Source: DATAOG01 sp963753685 (GTDB lineage: Bacteria; Pseudomonadota; Alphaproteobacteria; Geminicoccales; Geminicoccaceae). Taken from it: a stretch of 64,000 bases of DNA. Positions 1 to 7,858 of the stretch are shown here, one piece after another; within the stretch, counting starts at the first letter, position 1; each line of letters opens with the position of its first letter. The notes beneath the pieces were generated by a model, which saw only the letters and a program-made list of their open reading frames with translations, had not been told where the DNA came from and did no database searches. The position numbers and the translations under genes were made by a program. The DNA lies in the NCBI GenBank assembly GCA_963753685.1, contig CAVWDE010000020.1, positions 62,001-126,000 on the forward strand, in the 5' to 3' direction.

Positions 1-395
1 TCGGCGCCCGCCTGCTGATCCTGGACGAGCCGACCTCGGCGCTCGGGGTCAAGCAGGCCTCGGTGGTGCTGCGCTACGTCGCCCAGGCGCGGGCGCGCGG
101 CCTGGGCGTGATCTTCATCACCCACAACGTGCACCACGCCTATCCGGTCGGTGACGCCTTCACGATCCTCAACCGCGGTCGCACCTACGGCACCTTTCAG
201 AAGGCCGACGTCTCGCGCGAGGAGGTCCTGAACATGATGGCCGGCGGCAAGGAGCTGGAGGAGTTGTCGGCCGAGCTCGAGGAGTTCTCGCGGGCGGACG
301 CGGGCGGCAGCTCGAAGCTGGACCCGGCGGCCGCCGCCGAGCACGCGATCGCCGAATCCCTGCACCGCGAATCCGAGTCGCTGCACAAGCACTGA
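1..395 (+). CDS. Sugar ABC transporter ATP-binding protein (3' end only)
   Basis: The frame is already open at the left edge and ends at TGA 395, so only about the last 130 residues are present. They begin with a Walker B segment (LLILDEPTSALG) and the H-loop (FITHN), followed by a tail ending in MMAGGKELEEL. In the carbohydrate-uptake ATPases of the FrcA/RbsA type, this half drives ATP hydrolysis on the cytoplasmic face of the importer. The Walker A motif and permease partners lie outside the window, so the sugar cannot be named. The last 40 residues are Ala/Glu/Ser-rich and look like a lineage-specific extension. The family call is strong; the substrate class is inference. Confidence 0.85.
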   Translation, partial: GARLLILDEPTSALGVKQASVVLRYVAQARARGLGVIFITHNVHHAYPVGDAFTILNRGRTYGTFQKADVSREEVLNMMAGGKELEELSAELEEFSRADAGGSSKLDPAAAAEHAIAESLHRESESLHKH

Positions 396-429
396 GCGCG
401 CGGGCGCGAAGGGAACGTTCTGCTCGGGA

Positions 430-1017
430 TCAACCGCTCGGGCGCGCCGCCGCCCCGGCCGCCGTCGAACTCTCGTAGATCTCGGCGAGCGTCATGACGG
501 CGCCCCCGACCGCGAAGGCGAGGTGCGCGTCGGTGTCCTGAAGGGTCCGATAACGCCAGCCGCTGTCGTCACGCTCATAGACGCTGACCCTGATCTCCTC
601 CTGGGCGATCAGTACGTACTGCTTGAGGCTCGCAATCTGCTGATAGGCGTCGAGCTTGGGGCCGCGATCGAAGCCCTGGGTCGAGCGTGAGAGCACCTCC
701 ACGACAATCTCCGGCTCGGGCACGACGTCGCTCTGGCCCGGGCCGGATGTACAGGTCACGACCACGTCGGGGTACATGGTCGCCGCGGCTGAGACGACCT
801 TCACCGCTTCCATGAACACGCTGCAAGGGCCGCCAGCCAGCAGCGTTCGCAGTCGCGACGCGATATTGAGCGCGATCCTGTTGTGGTCGAGCGTGCCGCC
901 GACCATCATCCGGATCACGCCGCCGGCATACTCGTAGCGTTCCTCCTGTTCGCGCTCCCAGGCGAGGAATTCCTCGACCGTCCAGAGCCCGGGAAGGTTG
1001 GGTCGTGCGCGTGCCAC
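430..1017 (-). CDS. Uma2-family (DUF820) putative endonuclease
   Basis: A 195-residue protein with the Uma2/DUF820 layout: an N-terminal FLAWEREQEERYEYAGG region, then a PD-(D/E)XK-like core seen as YPDVVV (about residue 82), EIVVEVLS (about 103) and the KLDAYQQI segment. The fold belongs to the restriction-endonuclease superfamily, but the biological role of the family is unsettled. It converges with the ABC ATPase and diverges from a second Uma2 gene about 150 bases away. The starting ATG lies at 1017. The family call is good; nuclease activity is inferred from the fold only. Confidence 0.85.
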   Translation of the reverse strand: MARARPNLPGLWTVEEFLAWEREQEERYEYAGGVIRMMVGGTLDHNRIALNIASRLRTLLAGGPCSVFMEAVKVVSAAATMYPDVVVTCTSGPGQSDVVPEPEIVVEVLSRSTQGFDRGPKLDAYQQIASLKQYVLIAQEEIRVSVYERDDSGWRYRTLQDTDAHLAFAVGGAVMTLAEIYESSTAAGAAARPSG

Positions 1018-1163
1018 GGTCTCGATCCTCGCTCTCTGCTACCTCAATATACGCGCCCAGGCGGCCACCCGCGAGGCCATTCCTGCAGTCCCCGCCGGCC
1101 CGATGCTCTGGGCGGCCGCCCTCATTTCGGCTAACATCGAGCAGACCTTTGCCGGAAGGCGTG

Positions 1164-1724
1164 ATGGCCGAAGCTGCAAGACGCGAGGACTGGCCGCGCA
1201 CCGTCGCTGAGTTCGAGCTCTGGCACGCGCGCCAGCCCGAGCGATGGGAGTTCATCTCCGGTAAGCCGCGCCTGATGGCGCCGGCTTCGCTCCCCCACAC
1301 CATCATCAAAGGCAATGTCTTCGCGGCGCTACGGCAAGCCCTCCAGGGTCAGCCATGCCATGTGTTGCCGGATGGTGCGCAAATCCTGACCGATGATATC
1401 TCGGCGATCCCCGACGCTATCGTCACCTGCGCCCCGCTCGACCTCACGACTCCAGCGATCGCCGAGCCGGCGATCATCGTCGAGGTCGAGTCACCGTCCA
1501 GCGAAGCTAACGACACCACCCACAAGTGGTTCGCCTACAGCAAGATTCCGAGCCTGCGCCACTATCTGGTGCTGTCCCAGAAGGAGCGTGTCGTGCTGGT
1601 TCACAGCCGCGCCGGCGAGCTCTGGCACGAACGCTTCGTAAGCGCCGGCACGCTCGACCTCGACGACCCGCCGCTGCGTCTTGCGATCGACGATCTCTAC
1701 GCTCTGACCGAGGTCGCCGCCTGA
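1164..1724 (+). CDS. Uma2-family (DUF820) putative endonuclease, second copy
   Basis: A 186-residue protein beginning at ATG 1164, preceded by a GGAAGG-like ribosome site; the frame is open upstream but that part does not resemble the family. The catalytic-fold pieces are visible as WEFISGKPRLMAP, IPDAIVTC, AIIVEVESPSS and the KWFAYSKIPSLRHYLVLSQ segment. It differs clearly from the neighbouring Uma2 protein at 430-1017, so the two are old paralogues rather than a recent duplication. Such proteins often occur in many copies per genome. Function beyond the predicted nuclease fold is unknown. Confidence 0.82.
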   Translation: MAEAARREDWPRTVAEFELWHARQPERWEFISGKPRLMAPASLPHTIIKGNVFAALRQALQGQPCHVLPDGAQILTDDISAIPDAIVTCAPLDLTTPAIAEPAIIVEVESPSSEANDTTHKWFAYSKIPSLRHYLVLSQKERVVLVHSRAGELWHERFVSAGTLDLDDPPLRLAIDDLYALTEVAA

Positions 1725-1745
1725 CCGACAGTTGCCGCTATCTGC

Positions 1746-2486
1746 TCAGTTGAAGTGCATGCCGCCATTGGCGGCGACCGTCTGGCCGGTCATGTAGGGG
1801 TTGCCGACCACCATCAGCACGATGCTCGCGATCTCGTCGGCGGTGCCGAGGCGGCCGAGCGGGATTTTGGGCAGGTTGTCCAGGCGGTGCGGCTTGATCA
1901 TCTCGGTTGCGATCAGCGACGGTGCGACCGCGTTGACCGTCACGCCGTCCTTGACCACCCGCGCCGCATAGCCGCGGGTCAGGCCCTCCATGCCGGCCTT
2001 CGACGCGTTGTAGTGGACGCCGACCGCGCCCGCCCCGCGCGCCGCGCCCGAGGAGATGTTGACGATCCGGCCGAAGCCGCGCGCCCGCATGCCGGGCAGG
2101 ACCGCCTGGGTGCAGAGGAAGGCCGACTTGAGGTTCACAGTCAGGGTGCGCTCGAACAGCTCCTCGGTCAGTTCCTCGATGGCGCAAGGCTCGGAGATGC
2201 CGGCGTTGTTGACCAGGATGTCGACCGCCCCGAGCTGTTCTCCGACCTCGTCGACCAGCGCCCTGACCGCGGCGGCGACCGACACATCGGCCTGGATAGC
2301 GGCAGCCCGTCGCCCGAAGCGCCGGATCTCGGCCGCGGTCGCCTCGGCCGCGTCGGCGCGGGCGCGGTAGTTCACGGCGACATCCGCGCCCGCCTCCGCC
2401 AGCACCAGCGCGATCGCCTTGCCGATGCCGCGGCCGCCGCCGGTCACCAGCGCGACCCGGCCGCCGAGATCCGGATAAAGAGCCAT
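1746..2486 (-). CDS. SDR-family oxidoreductase (FabG-like)
   Basis: A 246-residue classical short-chain dehydrogenase. It shows the TGGGRGIGKAI dinucleotide-binding loop near residue 15, the NNAG motif (about 92), the catalytic Ser in NISSG (about 140), the YNASKAG catalytic Tyr/Lys pair (about 156) and the C-terminal GQTVAANGGMHFN end typical of FabG relatives. It probably reduces a 3-oxoacyl thioester or a ketone with NAD(P)H in the cytosol. The gene stands alone, divergent from the PEP-carboxylase-like gene across about 210 bases, so there is no operon context to narrow the substrate. The family is certain; the substrate is not. Confidence 0.88.
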   Translation of the reverse strand: MALYPDLGGRVALVTGGGRGIGKAIALVLAEAGADVAVNYRARADAAEATAAEIRRFGRRAAAIQADVSVAAAVRALVDEVGEQLGAVDILVNNAGISEPCAIEELTEELFERTLTVNLKSAFLCTQAVLPGMRARGFGRIVNISSGAARGAGAVGVHYNASKAGMEGLTRGYAARVVKDGVTVNAVAPSLIATEMIKPHRLDNLPKIPLGRLGTADEIASIVLMVVGNPYMTGQTVAANGGMHFN

Positions 2487-2695
2487 TCCGCGTTCCTCCC
2501 GTCAGCGTTTCGGCGGGCATCGTGCGCGCAGCGCCATGCCGCGCCAGGGCCATTACAGCCCCGAATCCGGTCGAGAGCAACGGTGGGCGGACAGGGCAGC
2601 GATCGGAAGCAGGTGGATTGCTGCAGCGCAAAATATAGCTTTCGCGAGCGCACGCAAATCGCCTAAACTCGCGCCAATTGAGCGGGGACAGCGCG

Positions 2696-5600
2696 ATGGC
2701 GAGTGAGCTCGAAGCCGTGCCGCAGATCGATCCGGGGCCGGGCCAGGCGGAGCCGGTCGCGGGCGAGCCCGGGCGGTCCGACGGCGCCGAGGCGCTGCCG
2801 CTCCTGCCCGCCGGCCTGACCTGCTTCGAGGCGAGCGAGGCGCAGGACCCGGAGGCTCTGCTCGCCGAGCTGCGCCGGCAGATCGCCAAGCGCCGGGCCG
2901 AGACCGAGCTCAACCCGTTCGGCAATCCGATCCAGCTGCTGGCGCTCGATCTCGGCCGCCGGCTCGATGCGGGCGAGCTCTCGCTGGCCGCGATCGAGCA
3001 GCTGATCCAGCGCCTGACCACGGAATCCTTCGTCCGCCGGGCCGGGCGGCTCGGCCGCTATCTGGGCGAGCACGACGGCGCCGCCAATCGGGCGACGATC
3101 AGGCGCCTGATCGCGGGCCTGGCCCAGGACCACGACAGCCCGCCGCCAGTGCCGTTCGAGACCTTCCGCGCGCGGATCGAGAGCGAACGCTTCGGGATCG
3201 TGATCACGGCGCATCCGACCTTCGCGCTCGCCCGCGACCTGCGCGTGCGCTTGACCGAGCTGGCGCTCGACGGGGATGCCGGGTCGCCCGACCGGCAGGC
3301 GTGGCTGACGGCGATCGGCCAGTGCGAGCACCGCCCCGATCAACCGCTCGACCTCGAGGAGGAGCACCGCCAGTCGGTCGATGCGCTGGTCAACCTGCAC
3401 GGCGCCCTGAACCAGGTCTACGGCCTGGTCTTCGAGGTCGCCGAGGCGCTCTATCCCGACCGCTGGACCGAGCTCAGCCCGCGCCTGGTGACCTTCGCGA
3501 GCTGGGTCGGCTACGACCTCGACGGCCGCTCCGACATCCCCTGGATGGCAACCTTCGCCAAGCGCCTCAAGGTCCAGGTCCTGCAGCTCGAGCGCTACCG
3601 GCAGGCGTGCCAGGCGCTCCGGTCCCTGGTCGCGAAAGGCACGGGCGGCGGCGATCTGCTCGAGCTGCTCGAGGCGCGCCTCGCGCTCGCGATCAAGCAG
3701 GCCGAGGACGAGATGGAGATTTTCGCCGATCCGGCGGCGGGCTCAGGTCCCTGGCGGGCTCAGCTGGCGCGTGCCGCGCGCGCGATGCACGCCGGCCGGG
3801 ACGCCCGTCTGGTCGACGCCGGCCAGCTGCTCGATCTGATCGAGCGCGCGCTCCGGTCGGCCGAGGACCCGGCGCTGCGGCGGGGCTTGTGCATCCTGCG
3901 CGCCGAGATCCGGACCCATGGCCTGGGCCTCGCGCACACCCACACCCGGCTCAATTCCCGCCAGATCCACAACGCGATCCGCAAGACCATCGGCATGGAT
4001 CACAGCCCGGACGATCCGAGCCATCGCCTGAGCTATCTGAACGCGATCAGCGCCCTGATCGACCAGGTGGTGCCCGCGCGCATCAACTTCGGCTCCTTGC
4101 TGCTCGAGAAGGCGACCGCCAAGCGGACCTTCATGATCATCGCGCAGCTGCTCAAATACGTCGATGCGACCCAGCCGATCCGCTTCCTGATCGCCGAGTC
4201 CGAGACCGGCTTCACGCTGCTCACAGCACTCTACTTCGCCAAGCTGTTCGGGGTCGCGGACAAGGTCGAGATCTCGCCCCTGTTCGAGACGCTGACCGCG
4301 CTCGAGCAGGGCAGCCGGGCGATCGCCGAGGCGCTGGGGGTGCCGAGCTTTCGCGCCTATGTCCAGAGCCACGGCCGGCTCTGCATCCAGACCGGCTATT
4401 CGGATGCCGGCCGCTCGCTCGGCCAGATCGCCGCCGGCTACGCGATCGAGCGCCTGCGCCTTGCGGTCGGCCGGGAGCTCGCCCGCCACGGCCTCGCCGA
4501 CATCGAGCTCGTGATCTTCGACACCCATGGCGAATCGATCGGGCGCGGCGGCCATCCCGAGAGCATTGCCGATCGCCTGGCCTACGTCGACGGGTCGGCG
4601 GTGCGGACTCAGCTCGCCCAGCTCGGCATCGCCTGCAAGCAGGAGGTGAGCTTCCAGGGCGGCGACGGCTACGTCTATTTCAGCACCCCGCAGGCCGCGT
4701 TCACGACGCTGACCCGGATCCTCGAGCACGCCCTGACGCCGCCGCCCGCCGAGGTCGACGATCCGTTCTACCGCGAGACCGACTACGTCCACGAATTCTT
4801 CACCGTGGTCCAGCGCTTCAACCAGCAGATCATGGATGATCCCTGCTACGGCGCCCTGCTCGGCGCGTTCGGCGCCAACCTGTTGCACCGTTCAGGCTCG
4901 CGCCCGGTGCAGCGGCAGCACGACAGCTGGTCGGGGCAGATCAATCTCGGCCATCCCTCCCAGCTGCGCGCGATCCCGCACAACGCCATCCTCCAGCAGC
5001 TCGGCTATCTCGCCAACAGCATCGGCGGGGTCGGCCAGGCGGTGACCAAGGACCCCGAGCGCTTCCAGCGCCTCTATCAGGACTCGCCGCGCTTCCGGCG
5101 CCTGATGACCATGGTCGAGCATGCGTTCAAATACAGCGATCTGACCGTGCTCAGGGCCTACATCGATCTGTTCGACCCCGGGTTCTGGCTGCTGCTGGCG
5201 GCCCAGCACGGCGAGGGCACGCGGGCCGAGGAGCTGCAGGCGCTGGCGGCGGTCATGGAGCGGGCGGCGGTCCACGAGCGGCTGACCCGGATCTGGCGGG
5301 TCTTCACCCGCGATTACATGGATCTCGCGAACGCGCTTCGCGAGCACCGGCGGCGGACCCGCGAGGCCGGTGCCCAGCCGATCGCGGTCGACGCGACCTC
5401 GCGCGACGTCATGCATCTCTTGCACGCGCTGCGGATCGTGCTGATCCAGCGGCTCTACCTGCTGGCGGTCCACGTGCCCGAGTTCAGCGGCCGCCACGAG
5501 CTCACCCATGAGCGCCTGCTCGCCCGCCTGATCCAGCTCGATGTCGAGGCCGCGGTCGACCAGCTCGGCCAGATCTTCCCGGTGGTCGACCCCGCCGGCT

Positions 5601-5758
5601 ACGAGGACGACTTCGGCGAGCCGGCGACCTACGAGAGCGCTGAGGGCCAGTCCTACGGCCAGGAGCATGCCCAGATCTTCGAGCCGGTGGCCAAACTCTA
5701 CACTCTGATTCGCCGCATCGGCGTCGCCGTGATTCACAACGTCGGCACACTCGGTTGA
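2696..5758 (+). CDS. Divergent phosphoenolpyruvate carboxylase homologue
   Basis: About 1020 residues, longer than the usual 880-950. The start is ATG 2696 behind GGGGAC; a TTG 18 bases upstream is in frame but has no ribosome site. The PEPC landmarks appear in the right order: VITAHPT, TGYSDAGRSLGQ, THGESIGRGGHPE, SGSRPVQRQ, SLRAIP-like QLRAIPHN, and a C-terminus near IHNVGTLG. Canonical PEPC carboxylates PEP to oxaloacetate. Here several catalytic positions differ: the Lys of YSDSAKDAG is Arg, the HGRGG stretch before IGRGG reads DTHGE, and the final RNTG is not kept. It may be an active subfamily or a repurposed enzyme. Homology is strong; the activity is inferred with caution. Confidence 0.75.
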   Translation: MASELEAVPQIDPGPGQAEPVAGEPGRSDGAEALPLLPAGLTCFEASEAQDPEALLAELRRQIAKRRAETELNPFGNPIQLLALDLGRRLDAGELSLAAIEQLIQRLTTESFVRRAGRLGRYLGEHDGAANRATIRRLIAGLAQDHDSPPPVPFETFRARIESERFGIVITAHPTFALARDLRVRLTELALDGDAGSPDRQAWLTAIGQCEHRPDQPLDLEEEHRQSVDALVNLHGALNQVYGLVFEVAEALYPDRWTELSPRLVTFASWVGYDLDGRSDIPWMATFAKRLKVQVLQLERYRQACQALRSLVAKGTGGGDLLELLEARLALAIKQAEDEMEIFADPAAGSGPWRAQLARAARAMHAGRDARLVDAGQLLDLIERALRSAEDPALRRGLCILRAEIRTHGLGLAHTHTRLNSRQIHNAIRKTIGMDHSPDDPSHRLSYLNAISALIDQVVPARINFGSLLLEKATAKRTFMIIAQLLKYVDATQPIRFLIAESETGFTLLTALYFAKLFGVADKVEISPLFETLTALEQGSRAIAEALGVPSFRAYVQSHGRLCIQTGYSDAGRSLGQIAAGYAIERLRLAVGRELARHGLADIELVIFDTHGESIGRGGHPESIADRLAYVDGSAVRTQLAQLGIACKQEVSFQGGDGYVYFSTPQAAFTTLTRILEHALTPPPAEVDDPFYRETDYVHEFFTVVQRFNQQIMDDPCYGALLGAFGANLLHRSGSRPVQRQHDSWSGQINLGHPSQLRAIPHNAILQQLGYLANSIGGVGQAVTKDPERFQRLYQDSPRFRRLMTMVEHAFKYSDLTVLRAYIDLFDPGFWLLLAAQHGEGTRAEELQALAAVMERAAVHERLTRIWRVFTRDYMDLANALREHRRRTREAGAQPIAVDATSRDVMHLLHALRIVLIQRLYLLAVHVPEFSGRHELTHERLLARLIQLDVEAAVDQLGQIFPVVDPAGYEDDFGEPATYESAEGQSYGQEHAQIFEPVAKLYTLIRRIGVAVIHNVGTLG

Positions 5759-5873
5759 TCGTGGTCGCGCTCAACATCGCGTGATCGAATGTCATTTGAC
5801 CTGCGACCGTTATCGGTGCGTTAAATCTCTGTCATGTAGTTGGCGTGAGCTGGCAGCCGAACTAGGTAAGCTG

Positions 5874-6602
5874 ATGAAAGATCCCGTTACTCCACTCGCC
5901 GCCGCGGTGTTGTTCTATGCCGCGGCGTCTTTTTGCCCGGCGCCGTCGATCGCCGCCGAGCCGGCGCCCGTGGTCGTCGAGCTGTTCACCTCGCAGGGCT
6001 GCAACTCCTGTCCGCCTGCAGATGCCGTGCTCGGCGAGCTGACCCGGCGGGCCGACGTCCTGCCGCTGGCCTTCCATGTCACCTATTGGGACCGGCTGGG
6101 TTGGCCCGACAGCTTCGGCCTGCAGGCGAGCACCGACCGCCAGGAGGCCTACGCCCGGAGCCTGGGCCTCAGCGGCCTGTATACGCCGCAGATGGTGGTC
6201 GGCGGGCGGATCGACGTGGTCGGCTCGCAGCGGCTGCGCGTCCTCGAGGCGATCGAGCTGCTGCGCACGCATCCGGAGCCGGGTCCGACGATCACGATCG
6301 CGGACGGCCGGCTCGAGCTCGGAGCGGGCGGCGGCGGTCCGTGCCACCTCTGGCTGATAGGGTTCGACCGCGCCCACGACGTTGCGATCGAGCGCGGCGA
6401 GAATCGCGGCCATACCATCCGCTATCAGAACGTCGTGCGGGCGATCCTCGACCTCGGCACCTGGGACGGGCGCGCCACCAGCTTGCCACTACCGCTCGCG
6501 CGGCTCGCGGCCGAGCAGCGCGACGGCGCCGCCGTGCTGGTCCAGCGCGCGGCCGATGGCGTGGTCCTGGCGGCCCGCCGGATCGACCTGCCGCCGAGCT
6601 GA
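5874..6602 (+). CDS. Exported DUF1223 (thioredoxin-like) protein
   Basis: About 242 residues from ATG 5874. The N-terminus is a signal peptide with a hydrophobic core (PLAAAVLFYAAASF) and likely cleavage after SIAA. The mature part starts with VVELFTSQGCNSCPPADAVL, the hallmark Cys-x-x-Cys segment of DUF1223, a thioredoxin-fold family of unknown substrate. A second conserved stretch is the HVTYWDRLGWPD segment, and YTPQMVVGG follows. It is therefore probably a periplasmic redox-type protein. It lies 115 bases after the PEPC-like gene on the same strand. A terminator-like hairpin overlaps its signal-peptide codons (see 5900-5935). Confidence 0.82.
   Translation: MKDPVTPLAAAVLFYAAASFCPAPSIAAEPAPVVVELFTSQGCNSCPPADAVLGELTRRADVLPLAFHVTYWDRLGWPDSFGLQASTDRQEAYARSLGLSGLYTPQMVVGGRIDVVGSQRLRVLEAIELLRTHPEPGPTITIADGRLELGAGGGGPCHLWLIGFDRAHDVAIERGENRGHTIRYQNVVRAILDLGTWDGRATSLPLPLARLAAEQRDGAAVLVQRAADGVVLAARRIDLPPS
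5900..5935 (+). terminator. Intrinsic-terminator-like hairpin inside the DUF1223 signal sequence
   Basis: CGCCGCGG (5900-5907) and CCGCGGCG (5920-5927) are perfectly complementary around a 12-base loop, and TCTTTTT follows at once. This is the shape of a Rho-independent terminator. It is located within the first 20 codons of the DUF1223 gene, so it could attenuate that gene or end read-through from the PEPC-like gene. GC-rich Ala codons can form such stems by chance. Confidence 0.35.
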
Positions 6603-6807
6603 GCCCGTCTCGGTCTGGCGATACCGCCGCCTGGGCGATCATCTCCGGCTGGTGCCGGAGCGCGCGCCGAAGCCTCCGGCCGACCGGCCGCGACCCCGCG
6701 GGGCCGCGCCCGCAATCAGGGCGAGTAGTGCTGCCTGACCGGCGACGGCGCGCCGCAGCGCGCTGCCGACGGTAGCGTGCCGAGGCCAGATCCGCGGGGC
6801 TGAGCCG

Positions 6808-7212
6808 TCAGGCGGCCTGGAAGCGGACCTTGGCGACCTGCTCGATCGCGCGTGCCATGGCGGGCTCGACCTCCAGCTCCGCCCGGATCCGCTCCAGCGT
6901 CTGCAGTTCGTCGCGATTGAGGCGGCTGTCGGCCGCGATCACGTCGCAGGCGATCGCATAGGCGGTGTCGCGCAGCTGAGGGGCCAGCCCCTCACGGATC
7001 TGGCCGAACACCCGGTCACGGCCGCCGGCGCGCGCCAGCAGCTTGGAGCAAGCGGTGGCCATGCGCGTCGTCGTGGCCCGGTCGAGGCCGCGAAAGATCG
7101 GCAGATGGTTGACCAGATCGCCGATGATCTTGATCTCCGTCTCGTCGATCTCGCGATCGGACTCGGCGGCCGCCACCATTGTGTACACCAGAGCTTCCTG
7201 CGCACTGAGCAT
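6808..7212 (-). CDS. TerB-like (tellurite resistance family) cytosolic protein
   Basis: A 134-residue all-helical protein. It carries the TerB/DUF533-type pattern of acidic helices: MVAAAESDREIDETEIKIIG near the N-terminus, and later ACDVIAADSRLNRDELQTLE. These resemble the metal-binding helices of TerB-domain proteins, which are linked to membrane stress and tellurite resistance without a settled reaction. I chose ATG 7212 because GGGGAGA lies 7 bases upstream; an in-frame ATG at 7236 has a weaker site. It is a single gene with no other ter genes nearby, so resistance to tellurite should not be assumed. Confidence 0.75.
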   Translation of the reverse strand: MLSAQEALVYTMVAAAESDREIDETEIKIIGDLVNHLPIFRGLDRATTTRMATACSKLLARAGGRDRVFGQIREGLAPQLRDTAYAIACDVIAADSRLNRDELQTLERIRAELEVEPAMARAIEQVAKVRFQAA

Positions 7213-7448
7213 TCCGGTCTCCCCAGCGGGCGACATCCCGCCGCCGCCCGAATCCCGTACCGTGGTAGCGCCGCACCGTTGAGGTTTGATGAATCCCCGG
7301 CGCCGCCGCGCCGCGCCGGCGTGCCGCCGCGGCTCGCGGGCAACCGACGCGACGCCGCGTCCAGGGACGGTCGTCCGGCGGCTCCGAGCCAAGCCGACGC
7401 CTCGTCTGGCGACCCGAGACCTGATACGCGCACGTTGCCCCCTGTTTC

Positions 7449-7464
7449 TTAACCTTTCGTCAAC
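7449..7464 (+). promoter_or_regulatory. CtrA-like half-degenerate site
   Basis: TTAACCTTTCGTCAAC fits TTAA-N7-TTAAC with one mismatch, the consensus bound by the alphaproteobacterial cell-cycle regulator CtrA. An almost identical sequence occurs on the minus strand at 55257-55272. Binding is inference. Confidence 0.4.
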
Positions 7465-7492
7465 GTTTTCGACGTCAACAGTGCCTTTCCTC

Positions 7493-7570
7493 GATGGTCC
7501 ATGCGACCCTGGGACTCCGTGCCCGGCCGAGCCTCGCGGGGCGCAGATTCCCACGGTCCCATGGACCATC
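7493..7570. repeat. 22-base inverted repeat with 34-base loop
   Basis: The arm at 7493-7514 (starting GATGGTCCATG) is the reverse complement of 7549-7570 (ending CATGGACCATC), with 20 of 22 positions pairing. The loop is itself GC-rich. It could fold as a long RNA hairpin or be the arms of a small mobile repeat. The left arm is part of the sequence shared with 55.2 kb. Confidence 0.7.
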
Positions 7571-7596
7571 CCAAGAGAGAGTTGACGGACAAATGG

Positions 7597-7612
7597 TTAA
7601 TCTTCGGTTAAC
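7597..7612 (+). promoter_or_regulatory. Perfect CtrA consensus site
   Basis: TTAATCTTCGGTTAAC matches TTAA-N7-TTAAC exactly. CtrA is conserved in alphaproteobacteria and binds this sequence. The nearest downstream gene on the minus strand is the TerB-like gene and on the plus strand the DUF922 gene; both are several hundred bases away, so the target is unclear. Confidence 0.45.
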
Positions 7613-7858
7613 GGTCTGATTGGGGTCGCGAGGCTCAATCCGCCGGCGGTCGCCGTCGATCTGCCGGCTTGCACAAGCGTCTCTGCCGGATACCTATCGC
7701 GGCGTCCGGGCGCAACCGCGGGACGGCTTGCTGCCAAGGTTTGAAGCTTAAGCTTTGCAAAGGTTTGCAGCCTACACCTCGCTCATCACCAGAAAGCCTC
7801 CGGAGGGCGCCGCGCCCGGGTCGTTGTCTGCCATCCCTTGATGCCGCCGGCGCCTGGC

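Larger units (their letters stand above)
7213..7858. other. Long intergenic region with inverted repeat and CtrA-type sites
   Basis: About 645 bases without a supported gene, visibly less GC-rich than its surroundings around 7440-7620 and 7735-7790. It holds two TTAA-N7-TTAA-like sites (7449-7464 and 7597-7612), a 22-base inverted repeat (7493-7514 with 7549-7570), and a bipartite sequence shared with the region near 55.2 kb. Open frames across it are short and show no recognisable protein. Confidence 0.6.

Noticed and set aside
2678..2695. TTG start for the PEP carboxylase-like gene
   Set aside because: ATG 2696 has GGGGAC at proper distance, while the TTG lacks any ribosome site.
3301..4839. 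512-residue plus-strand frame inside the PEP carboxylase-like gene
   Set aside because: Arg/Pro/Ala-rich frame-shifted reading of the real gene, with no conserved features.
6808..7212. Tellurite resistance operon
   Set aside because: Only a single TerB-like domain is present; no terC, terD or other ter genes are nearby.
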